Assembly: GCA_002104985.1 (NCBI GenBank)
Contig: MCGO01000255.1
Span: forward strand, 1 to 48,994
Direction: 5' to 3'
DNA length: 48,994 bases
Origin: Rhizoclosmatium globosum
Taxonomy: Eukaryota > Chytridiomycota > Chytridiomycetes > Chytridiales > Chytriomycetaceae
The notes beneath the pieces were generated by a model, which made no database searches, was not told where the DNA came from, and worked only from the letters and a program-made list of their open reading frames with translations. Made by a program: the position numbers and the translations under genes. Below are positions 22,401 to 34,000 of the stretch, piece after piece; the stretch's first letter is position 1; each line of letters starts with the position of its first letter.

Positions 22401-23742
22401 TTATCCCTATCTCGATTCCGTTGATTGCTGTTTCGGTTTTCCTATTCCAGTTCTACCGCAAGTCTTACCGTGAACTCAAGCGTCTCAACTCTATTATGCA
22501 GTCTCCACTTGCAGCCCATATCTCTGAAACTATGTCTGGACTTCCCACTGTTTTGTCTTACTGTGCTCAAGATATCTTCATCCAACGTCAACTCTTCAAG
22601 TTGGACCAGTCGAACTTGGCGGCTATGCTCTTTTCTCATGCTCAATTGTGGTTTATGCTTCGCTTAGAAGTCATCGGTGCCCTCCTTACTCTTGCTTTAA
22701 GTATCCTCGGTGTTACCAATATAGTTGACAAAAGATTTATTTCGCTGGCATTAACTGCCACCATGAGTTGGATTCACTCTTTGAATGCCACTTTGTACCT
22801 CTTTGGTAACTTGGAGGCTTCGGTATGTTCTATTAATGATATTTCTTGATGCTTATGTTTTTTTAGATGGTTTCAGTTGAACGTTTGAACTATTATGCAA
22901 ATGACTTGCCTCAAGAAGCTGCTCGCGTATTACCAAAAGACGGAAAGTTGGTAAACTGGCCTACTGCTGGAGCCGTGGAAATCAAAAACTTGGAAATTGC
23001 GTACGAGGCTCGTCCAGATCACGTTGTCATCAACGGCATCTCTCTCAAGATTCAGGCAGGTGAAAAGATTGGTATCGTCGGTAGAACTGGATCTGGAAAG
23101 TCTACGTTGATGGACGCTTTCTTCCGTTTGATGGAAGCCAACAAGGGAGCTATCGAGATTGACGGCGAGAATATCGCGACTCTTGGTCTCAAGAAGCTCC
23201 GCAGCAGCATTCAGATGATTCCACAAAACCCAATCTTGTTTGATGGAACTGTTCGCTCCAACGTTGATGTTGTTGGAAAGTATTCCGATGATGACATTTG
23301 GTACGCGTTGGAGTGTTGCGGCATGAAGGAGTACATTTCTGGTCTGACTGAGAAGCTTGAATCACCCATTACTGAGGGAGGAGCCAATCTTTCTGCAGGC
23401 CAGCGTCAGTTGTTGTGTCTTGCCAAGGTGTTGCTTCAAAAGTCCAAGATTCTCATTATGGATGAAGCGACGTCGTCTGTTGATGCTGAGTCTGATTTGC
23501 GAATCCAGGATTCGATGAAGACGCATTTCAAGGACGCGACAGTGATCAGTATTGCACACAGATTGAACACGATTGCGGCATTTGACCGTATTCTTGTGTT
23601 GGACCATGGAAAGGTTGCCGAGTTTGAGGCTCCACACTTGCTGTTGTCTCGTGACTCTATCTTTGCAGAGATGGTGAATGCGACTGGTGCTGCCAATGCA
23701 GCTGTGATTCGTGCCATTGCGAAGGAGCATTATGAGCAATAG
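19477..23742 (+). CDS. ABCC/MRP-type ABC transporter, copy 2 (YOR1-like)
   Basis: Seven exons, 19477-19617, 19685-19860, 19913-19982, 20046-20815, 20867-21504, 21561-22822 and 22867-23742, give 1310 residues. Intron positions and phases are identical to copy 1, so the pair arose by tandem duplication after intron gain. Domain order and all ATPase motifs match copy 1, including Asp in the NBD1 Walker B and Glu in NBD2. The NBD1 block with intron 5, and the last exon with the 3' flank, are almost identical to copy 1. The transmembrane halves have diverged, most visibly the start of TMD2. Different cargo with the same engine is a reasonable inference. The start codon is the ATG at 19477, with context like that of copy 1. 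Confidence 0.93.
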
Positions 23743-23783
23743 AATAGATTTCTATGATATATTATTTAGTTATGTATGCCTTG

Positions 23784-23789
23784 AATAAA
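23784..23789 (+). terminator. poly(A) signal AATAAA of ABC copy 2
   Basis: Canonical AATAAA 41 bases after the stop, in a 3' flank nearly identical to that of copy 1. Confidence 0.65.
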
Positions 23790-23846
23790 TGAGACCGAGT
23801 TACTCCTTCATATTCATCCACTTTTTTTTCAACCACCTGTATCTTG

Positions 23847-23891
23847 CGTGCCATTGCCAAGGAGCATTACGAACAGCAATAGAATAGACTT
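23847..23891 (+). pseudogene. vestigial 3' end of a third ABC transporter copy
   Basis: About 45 bases match the last 12 codons, stop and first untranslated bases of the two ABC copies. The reading is RAIAKEHYEQ with one extra Gln before TAG, then AATAGACTT. Differences from copies 1 and 2 in the codons are synonymous (GCC for GCG, TAC for TAT, GAA for GAG). Nothing else of a transporter remains upstream within this gap. It is likely the stump of a deleted or unequally recombined third copy. It lies 39 bases before the SOG2 start. Confidence 0.7.
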
Positions 23892-23929
23892 AAAATATTA
23901 TTTCTGTCTTCCATTCTTGATCAATAAAA

Positions 23930-25637
23930 ATGAGTGAACAAATCCAACTTGACTGGTCCAACAAGGGGTTGTCCGCCCTGTCCCTCCGAGTTCCGCCGCC
24001 CTGGATCCAGAGCGACCGAGAAGAAGACTGGAACCGCGTCGTTACTTGGTCGTTGGCAGAGAACAAGTTGGTCGCTGTTCCGTTGGATTTGCCAAATCGG
24101 CTGACGGTGCTGCGGTATGAATGCCCTGGTTTGCACTTTATTTCACAGCTGAATGAGCACAGATATCTCAACCTGAAATCAAATGAGCTTCTTGAGTTTC
24201 CGCCGGTGCTCTGCGAGATGAAAGTCCTTGAGATATTGGGTAACAACGTTATTGATCACCCCAACGACCACTGACCTTCTCCTTTACTCTCAGACTTGTC
24301 TAGGAATAAAATGTAAGGCTCGAGGCTGTAAATTTGATGAATTCATGCTCTCTTCCAGATCGTATTTTCCTGAATCATTAGGAACACTCCAATCAACTCT
24401 CAAAGTGTTCTCTATCGCAAAAAACAGAATCAAAATTGTACCATCTTATTTTGGGTCAATGTTTCAGCTCGATGTATTTAAACTTGGTGCGTGGCTTCAA
24501 TGTACACATCTCATCTGACAGTGAACAATAGATGGAAACCAAATTGACTGGCCACCTTCAGAAATAATTTCGCCAGTTATACAAGATGCGAACAATTTAC
24601 TTTATTTGAAGGAATACCTCTTATCGCATCCGTCACCTGAGACTATCGCAAAACCTGTTGCTTTAACAGATTACAAAACCGAGACACCTTGTCACCAACT
24701 CGTTGAATGCCACTTTGTCTCTCCGTCTGCTCTTTACACTCGTCCCGCAGTTAAATCTCTCTTGCAAGCATCCTCTTCTATTTATACCACTCTTTCAACG
24801 CTGCATCGTGTTTATGTTGTCGCATGTGCAGGAAAGGAGGATGTCTTTAGTGCGGATAAAGCACTTACGGAGCTTAATTTGCGCGTTTGTCGTCTGGTTG
24901 GCGTGTTGGACGAAGTTGGCGTTAGTCCATTCACAGATCCCAGAATGCAACAGCAAAACATGTTGGATACAATAGAATCAGTAAGAAGAGCAATTGAAAT
25001 GGGAGTGTTGATGCAGAGTACAATCGGGAAACTTGATATTCGGGTGTCACGAAAAGTTTTGGGTGGACTGTATCACGCACAAATCGAGCTTTTTGATGCT
25101 ATTGAGAAGCTTGGACAGGAAAGGAAACATGGTGTCAAACGGCATGTTGCTGGAGCACCAAAGAATAGTGAGGAAGAAAGCGGCGATGTCACAGTTGGAG
25201 ATACAACGTCAGGAGAATTTCGGTTCCGAAAACGGAAAGAAGTTATTCAGCTATCCGACGCTATAGTTGAAGTCGGAAAAGAGGCTCTTAATGACTTGAG
25301 GGACTTGGCCACGATTCCTCCGGGAATTGCAGCAGAGAGTGTACTGCCTCCTGAATATGGGGATGTTCCGGCTATTATTGAAAAGGCTCTTTCAGCGTTC
25401 ATAAAGTCAAAGAATCGCCTTCATGGCGCAAGTAGCTCTGACTTTGCCTTGTTTCAATCATTTGGCGAAGACACTGTTGTGTTTATCCATGCACTTTCAG
25501 ATGCAGCTTCTGCAATCCGTAAAGCTGGGTTGGAAGTTGTGAATATAACAAAAGCGAAGCAGTCTCTGAAACGTGTGGTTATTGCAGCTAAATCCTTGGC
25601 AATGCTTCTGGTTCAAAGTTCAGAGCAGATTCAATAA
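23930..25637 (+). CDS. SOG2: leucine-rich repeat RAM-pathway protein SOG2
   Basis: Five exons, 23930-24114, 24163-24239, 24294-24312, 24359-24486 and 24532-25637, give 504 residues. Exon 3 is a 19-base microexon encoding DLSRNKI. The N-terminal 160 residues are a short leucine-rich repeat block (YLNLKSNELLEFPPVL, LKVFSIAKNRIKIVPSYFG, DGNQIDWPP). The long C-terminal part (YTRPAVKSLLQASSSIYTTL..., IVEVGKEALNDLRDLA) matches the fungal SOG2/RAM-signalling domain. In yeast, Sog2 acts with the kinases Kic1 and Cbk1 in the RAM network for cell separation and polarity. An AATAAA overlaps the stop codon (25633-25638). The gene converges on Pumilio. Confidence 0.82.
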
Positions 25638-25837
25638 ATAATATATGTAGAATTACAATCAACATTTACTGGTAGCAGTTATCCCAAAACACACGAATAC
25701 AAGCGTATATGAAAAAAAGAAAGAAGAGTTAACGAAGCACACACAATACAACAAGAGGATAAGAAAAGGAGCAGGATTCCGAAGAGGAAGCCGAATGAAA
25801 CAAATGACTACAAAATTACTTATACGGATATACTTGA

Positions 25838-28800
25838 TTACATCCAATCTTCTTGATGATACATATGTTGCTGAGGGTTTGAATTGTACATATGATTATT
25901 GTCTAACATGCCCATGCCGTAAGTGAAGCCAGTGGATTGGCCACTCATTTGAAGCATTCTTTCAACCTCTGTAGATGGAAAATATTGTGAGATGATATTA
26001 CAACAGCAATTTAACATACTGGTAATAAGGTGCTTGCCATAGGTGTATTTCTTAAGCGATTGGAGATGTGGTTTGATCTTCATGATGAGGATTTCTTTCT
26101 GGTCGCCGTCAACAACGTCCAGCATTTTTTGAATCACATAATTGGCGAACTGGTCTTTCATCATCGCAACCAATGCAGAAGTTCTGTGTTAATTATTGTC
26201 AAAATGACATAAATTCAATCAAAAAACGAAGCAGTTTACGAACCCATCAGACCGAACTGCAATCACCTCCTCGATCAACAACTGGCGGTCCAGCTTACTT
26301 CCGAAGGCAACACACTTTTCGACAACGTTTGAGGCAAACTTGTGCTTGCTCATTTGCAAAACCTGACCGCGCACTTTACTGGTGATCATGGCCTTGTCTG
26401 CAGGTTTTCCGCGTTCCAACACGTGTTGGATAACGTAGTTTCCATACTGATCTTGAATGAGATTGATAGTGTAGCGATGGAGCTCCTCAATTAGCGGCTG
26501 AACGAAAAAGAATCAGCAGCCGTCGTAAGTCCAATCAACGAAAACGCTTACAGCATACGCCGTCAATTGCGGCCCAGTTTCATCACCACAGTGCTCAAAG
26601 ATTCTTTGGATGACTCGACACCCGTATGGATGTGTAGCTAGTGCATACACTTGCCCATGGAAAGCCTCGATAATAAATTGAATATATTCACCTTGGATAC
26701 GTTCGAGAGCCTTTTGAATGACATGATTTCCGTTTTGATCCTTGACACACTTTAGAACGTTGCCATCGAGTTCTTTGATGAGCGAGGCCTGCTGATCTGG
26801 TAGGACATGTTCCAGAGCCTATTGCATTGACTTAAGTTTCTATTTTGTAGATAAAGAGGAACACACCTTTTGTACAACACGACACCCATACATCTGCAAA
26901 CTCAATGCCAACACATGGCCTTCCATTTGTCTGGCAAGCATTTGCTTCTGTGTTTGATTACCGTACTCAAAGAACTTTTGGATGACATAGTTTCCAAATA
27001 CGTCTGTCATAAGTTGCAATGCGTGAGGCATAATCTCATCAAATACAAGCTGTTTTTCGTCAGGCATACAAGTCTCCAGCTTTTGTTGAATGAATCGAGA
27101 ACCATGTTGGTCGCCACTGAACTCGACGATATGGTTGACGATATCCTACAATTAATGTAAGGAAGTTGAAAACGAACAGATAATGTACGCACTCGCAACT
27201 CAAACTTTCGGTTTTTGTTATTACGGAACTCTTCCAAAAGCGGGCTTCTGATGGTTTGGCTCATTTCATTTTCACCAGGCGACCTCTTGCCGTGCAAAGG
27301 AACTCCAGACAAGCCGTCACGCATACCGCCAGCACCCAAAAATTCTCTTCTGATGGCTTGCTCCCGTAACAACATTTGCTGCTGTTGATGCTGTGCTGGA
27401 GTCAATTGCTGTTGTTGTCCGAGAAATTGCATTTTCTTTTGTTGCTGCTGTTGTAACAAAAAGTCCTGCTGACGTCCGTCCAATCTGCGCTGTTGAAGAT
27501 GCTGTTGCTGACCCATTCCACTGAATTGGGTATTGCGCTTAACCATTTCAGCTTGCTGCGAGAAATGTTCCAGGTTGTACCCTGCTGAATGTGGTCGCAT
27601 TGGCGTAGCTCCCAATTCCCATAAATCTATAAGCAGTTATTAAATCTCTCAATCCGCCAATTATGTGTCTTCACCTTTTTGGTGCATTGCAAAGCTATCT
27701 CTCATGGGCTTTGGTGAAAAGGTTCCACCATTCTGAATCTGGGATCCCCCGATCCTGCTTCCTGAAAAACCTGTAACGCTCGCTGGTCTTCCAAAGTCTT
27801 GATACAATCGATCGAATTGTTGTCCACCTCTTCCCATTCCGCCCTCTGGACTCCTGGCCATCGCGGCTGCACTTTGTGGCCGAACAAGTCCGCCACCATA
27901 ATCATCAACATCCAGTCCACGCATTTGTGCGACTAAGTCACGCTCAGACACTCCATAGGGCGAATAGTTAAGATGGCCTGGCGGTGTGGACGCGGACCGA
28001 GCTGGAAGCACAGATGCAAGGTCTTCTCTTGCATCATTCAAGAGGGCAGCAACTCGCGACGCATGGAAATCGGAAATTGGGTTACCCTCGTCATCGAATT
28101 GAAGTTTCTGGTTCTGAAGTTGGGATGGCCCAGTTGACGAGGAACGAAGAACAGGAGGTTGGAAAAGGAGTGGCTCTGTGTTGTTGGATGGAGTTGAAGG
28201 ACGGAGAGCAAATGCTGGAGATGGGGCACGATTCAGGTAATCGTCGTGAATTGGGGTTTGTTGCGACTTTCGAAGGGATTCGAGAGGATCAATCGCAGAG
28301 TTTCTCGGAAGACCCTGAATTGAGGAATTCCAGACACCCGAACTGTTGTTTCGGGACTCAGCGATATTGAGGCTTCCAATATCAAATAATTCATTGCTTG
28401 GTGTGTTGTTATTTGATGCACGATGCTGTTGAAGGTGTTGCTGGTTGTGGGTGATATGGGAGTTCTCAAAACGCGAGCGAGGGCCATGGAGTTGCTGAGG
28501 ATGATCATATTGCGAAGACGGGCCACCATTATCATACTGACGGATTGATCCCTGGTTATGTTTTTAAAATGGGTTCTGTATGATAAGGAGAGGAAGGCAA
28601 AAAAAAGTCATGTGTAGGAAAATGAGAAACATGAGTGAAAGGAGCGTAGCGCTATACTAATGTTCAAGAACAAAGGACATGCATAGAACAAGAGTGTCCG
28701 ATTGTTCCATAAAGTAAGAAAAAAGGAAAAGGAGATTTACCTCATCTAATAATTCATCAAATTCGTCAGCTCCATTCGACCCATTGGTACCAAAGCTATT

Positions 28801-29311
28801 AAACTTTTCTAATGGGGCTGGAGTTAATTTCTGCTGTTTCGAGCCTGGTGGAGCCCACAACCATGACTGTCCTGGAGAGTAGATGGGAGGCGGAATGCGA
28901 GGATCATGACGAGACTGCGAGTAGTAATAAGCAGCATAATCAGGATCCATGCGTGGGTCTCTGTCCTGGGGAATGTCATCCTTGTGGGGTGTAAGTTCCT
29001 TTGTTTGGGGTTTCTGAAAGACGCCCACTCACAGAGTCAAATTGCGGGTTCAAAATGTGGGCAGCGGGAGGGGCCGAGGTTGACCGGCCCGTGTCAAGTT
29101 GCTGCTGCTGCGAGAAGTCTGACGGGTCCCACTGCGCGTTCGGATCAAGGCGGGAACGGAGGAACGCGGCCAGCTAAGGCAGTTCCGAGTTAGTTAGTAT
29201 TGCCGATCGTAGCTCGATTCACGGGGTTACCTGGTTGTGCTGCGCTGGTCCGCCAGAGCTGCGCGGCTGTGGCTGCTGCAGACGGTCGCTTGCGGAAGGG
29301 TTGTAGTCCAT
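25838..29311 (-). CDS. Pumilio-family (PUF) RNA-binding protein, PUM1/2-like
   Basis: Ten exons: 29311..29231, 29173..29033, 28980..28741, 28551..27675, 27626..27193, 27145..26867, 26818..26552, 26497..26244, 26183..26020 and 25968..25838. They give 955 residues. The first 570 or so are disordered, Gln/Ser/Pro-rich regulatory sequence. Eight PUM repeats follow. Their base-reading triplets, in order, are SRQ, NYQ, CRQ, NHQ, CRQ, NYQ, SNE and NYQ (for example [25 protein letters not shown]). That is the same set as human PUM1, which reads UGUANAUA. PUF proteins bind 3' UTRs and repress translation or drive deadenylation. Introns fall between repeats. Confidence 0.93.
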
Positions 29312-29631
29312 AGGGAGTGTGGTGGTATGCAAGGGGAGTAACTGATGGATAGTAGGTACAAGAGCTAGTTTACAAAGTATATACGAAGATGTAGTGGAAA
29401 GTACAAGGGCTCTGGTGGCGGCCTGGGATCACGTGGGCCGTTTCTGTGAGGTGTTCGCTGACGTTGGCTGTGAAGGAAGAAAGAGAAAATCCGCAAGACG
29501 CCCAACAACCAATGTTGGAAATCCAAATGGAAATCAATATGATTATCGCCTTTCCTGAGTTTATTTGTTTCTGCATACGATTGGGTAAAACTTAGTTGAC
29601 CGTTCCCTTCCTTTCCCTCTGCATGAACAAA

Positions 29632-30278
29632 TCAAACGTGAATTCCAATAGCACTGAACAACATCACAATTCCAAAGCCTTAAACGCACGATTATCAGAG
29701 AACGCAACACCAAGTATCAACACATACCCATAAACAAAGATGCGGGGACAGCAAGAGTAAATTCGTACACGATGGATCGTTTCGATGATTTAGTTGCTCC
29801 AAGTTCGTAACTAAAATAATCAATTTGTGCTTTAGCTACAGCAATCATGTCATGGACGTGAAGATCAACAACAGATTGAATGGATGGTATGTCAATAAGA
29901 CATCCCGGCGCAAATCCTGATTCCGACATCAATCCCAGTATCCAGCTGTAAAGCGCTTCGAAACCATTATACAAAGCCGCAAAGCGCTTCTTTCAAGATG
30001 AATAGGTTGACTGTGTTGCAAGAGTTGAATCCATCATCCAGAGTGCCCGCAGAAAAATGAGTCTGTATGTTCACGAGACTCACATGAAAAGCAAAGAGGC
30101 AAAGAAGAAGCCGGCAGTGATGGTGGAGAACGCCAGCGGGACAAACAGTGACGGTGCGACTGGGGATGTGAAAGCGGTCAGAGATGCGGAGGTCCAGTCT
30201 TCCTGTAGTCGTATAAGTGGCTTAATTCGAGATAATTGAAGACAAATGAGAGGGGCAGAAGGTGGAGAGACTTACCAT
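29632..30278 (-). CDS. OST5: oligosaccharyltransferase subunit OST5/TMEM258
   Basis: Four exons, 30278..30276 (ATG only), 30202..30084, 29810..29728 and 29678..29632, give 83 residues, the usual size of this family. Two membrane helices are seen: TSPVAPSLFVPLAFSTITAG...FIYE and VPASLFMGFGIVMLFSAIG. The spacing and residues match human TMEM258 (TSPVNPAxFPHL...FFVYE...SLxASLFMGFGVLFLLLWVGI). The protein is a small structural subunit of the oligosaccharyltransferase that adds N-glycans in the endoplasmic reticulum. The first exon carries only the start codon, followed at once by GTAAGT. The start is 47 bases from the divergent DHFR start. Confidence 0.88.
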
Positions 30279-31025
<747 letters not shown>

Positions 31026-31071
31026 TTGAATATTCTTGATTTTGTCCGAACTTGAAACTCAGCACGCAAAA

Positions 31072-34000
31072 ATGGACGACGACGACACTTCGCACTCGCA
31101 GCCGCCGCATCCCGCCCACTCGCGCATCACCACCGACGCGCGCAAGTCCATCGGCCGACGCGTGTCCTTCGCCGCGATGGCCCACGTGCGGTACTTCAGC
31201 CACCAACCACCCACTCGTCTTTCAGAATACTAATTGTATTAAAACAAACAAACAAACAAACAAACAAACACGAATCAGTCTCTACGAAAAAGATGCCAAA
31301 AACGCGCCTGCTCCGTTTTCGCCTATTGCGGGCCTGAACTTGTCTGCCGATCCCGATGCAAAGCCGTCTGTCTTTGCCTCGGTGGATGGCGATGTGCAGA
31401 TGCCAGACTTGTCATCCGTGAGAAAAAATAGGTGCAGTGCCCTCCCAGCCACAACTACAGCACACTAACCGCGACTTTAAACACAGCGATGCTTTCAACA
31501 TTCGCCTCTCTCTTGACAACAAAAATGTAATTGTCGATGAATCTGCTGAAGATATGAGTCTGGATGAAGATTCTTCTGTCATTCATTCCAGGTAAAGTAT
31601 TCCTGTATTTAAGTTTTGAAGCTGAACAGTTCTCCAGTCATGAAACAAGCTTCGACGTTACCATTAAAGATGCCCCAAATCCATACGAGCATGACCGTCG
31701 CGATTCCGTTTTCTCCTTCTTTGGCAAAAATAGCGAGGATGAAGATGAAGAAGAGAGTATGGAAAACAAGTCTCCACTGCGCAATGCTCTCGTGAAAGAG
31801 AAACAGGCGGTGCCTTTGCCTGATTCGCCTGCAAGAAATTTGAGAAGAAGAGATTCTGTCGGTGCACATACGTCTTCTGATCACCGAAACAGTGAAAAGC
31901 AAACAAATGAAACGCGAGGGTTACTTGAATCTCGACGTGACAGTGTTGCAGTCCTTTTTGGTGACAAAGAAGATGAATCCATGGACCAAGATCAGGAAAT
32001 GAGTGTGGAACCAGAGAGTATGGACATGAGTATCGAAGCAACAACACCAACCGCAAAAACACCTTCCAAAGAGCAGAAATTCCGACAACGAGACAGCATT
32101 GCGCCATTTTTTGGGACACCTGTTGACGACCAAGAACAAGATTCTCCTGTTTCACTAGTTTTAAAGGACGGCAAACAAACAGCATCCACCACGTCAAAGC
32201 AAAAGAATCTCCGCTCCCGTGACAGCATTGCGCCATTTTTTAAGGACCAAATAGATGAAGAGGATGATGAATCCTCATTGACATCTCAGGTCACGGAAGT
32301 CAAGTCGCCCAGGCGTGTTGTTCCTGCTCAAAAAACTGACGGCGGAGTTAAAGAATTTCCACCAACTCATTCACCTTTGCCAAAGAGTAAGGTTCGCCCA
32401 CGAGACAGCATTGCCCCTTTTTTCGGAAAAGGAAACGACGCTCTGGATGAAAACGAAAACGACGAAGAATCTGACGGAGTTTATACTCCTCCATCGCAAG
32501 TAGAAAGTTTTGATGTTCCGATGGTGGCTCGATCCACTTCGACGGCAAATTATCGTGCTCGGGATAGTATTGCTCCTTTCTTCAAAGACAAAGATGACGA
32601 CTTTTCGGATGTTTCGATGGAATTGGCCGAAGATTCATCGTTTTTAGGCGGACAAGAACTACAAATGGGCGGAAGCAGCTTGGTGCAAGGTTTGCAAATG
32701 CTCCCATTTTCCCGCCTCCCTTGATTGACGCGATACATTCAAACAGATTCTGATGCCGACGAATCATTCTCGTCGGAGGCTCTAGATATGGACATAACTA
32801 ATTTCACTATGCTGAAGCCAACTCTCCCAGCCAAGAAAGAGTCTTCAACTCCTCCATCACAACCTCCAGCACCTACATCCCGCGTGTTACGGTCTTCGTC
32901 TCCAAAACGAACCCCTCCGCCTAAACAAAGCTCCTCTCGCCGCTCCAGCGCCAAAAAAACTCCAACCATGAGCGTTTCAAAGAGTTTTAAGCCAGCTGTC
33001 AGCAGCCCTCTTGCACGAGCTCAACCCATCACACAACCAATCAGCGTATCCTCTACTCCTGACGCTGTTACTGTTTCTTCAGCTCCTCCAATGACAGCCA
33101 ATATCACCACTCCTTCACTACGCGAAAGAACCCCCCGTGCGTCAACAACTGCCCAAGGAAGCATCGCCAAGAAAACTGCAACTCCAAAGTCTATTCTTAA
33201 AACGAGCGTTGTGCAGACTCCCAAGCTCATGACCTTTTTGAAGAATATGAAAAGCGAAGGGAAAACCCCTACAACTGGTGTTACAATCAAAAAAGATGAA
33301 TCCGAGGAGGACACTGAAATGTTGGGGGTGGATGATACGTTCAACAAACCAAGTGAAGTTTTTTCTCGGGCTTTGAGTGGGCGTATGAGACGGGGAAGCA
33401 GCTTTGGTGAGTGTTAATGAAGTACTCCGTTTCTCATATTTACGGCGACTTAACAGGAGGGAGTGTCAAACTTGAGCAAACTGTTATCCTTCCAACTGGA
33501 GGTGTGGACTCCCTCCTCGAAGAGAAAATGCCAGAACCACCCAAAATGTCGTTAGATGACTTTTTGCAGGCAACAGAAATTGGATTCATTGAATTATCCA
33601 CTACAATGCGACGAGAAACGAGTGCATTTAATGCGAGTTATGGTCCCGGTCCAATCACTGAATTGGACTATTCCAAGGCGGCATGTTTGTATTTACCAGA
33701 GTTGAAGTACTTGGAATTTGTGAGTATTGCTTGCCACTGCCTCTGCCGGATTGTTAATATTTCATATTTTATTTAGGCTTGCAAATCTTTGACAGAATAC
33801 GTTGAAGAGGGTAGAGATAGTATGAAAGAATGCGAAGACAACGTTGATAAGTCTATGCCACCTCTTTTCGATGTGTTCATAAAGGCAGATGAAGAAGAGA
33901 AGGATATTATGATTGTAAGTCAGAGTAAGTCTTTGTATGCGAGTGACTTACATAGTTGACAACTAGGGACAATTGAGAGCACTCAAATCTATTGCCCGTA

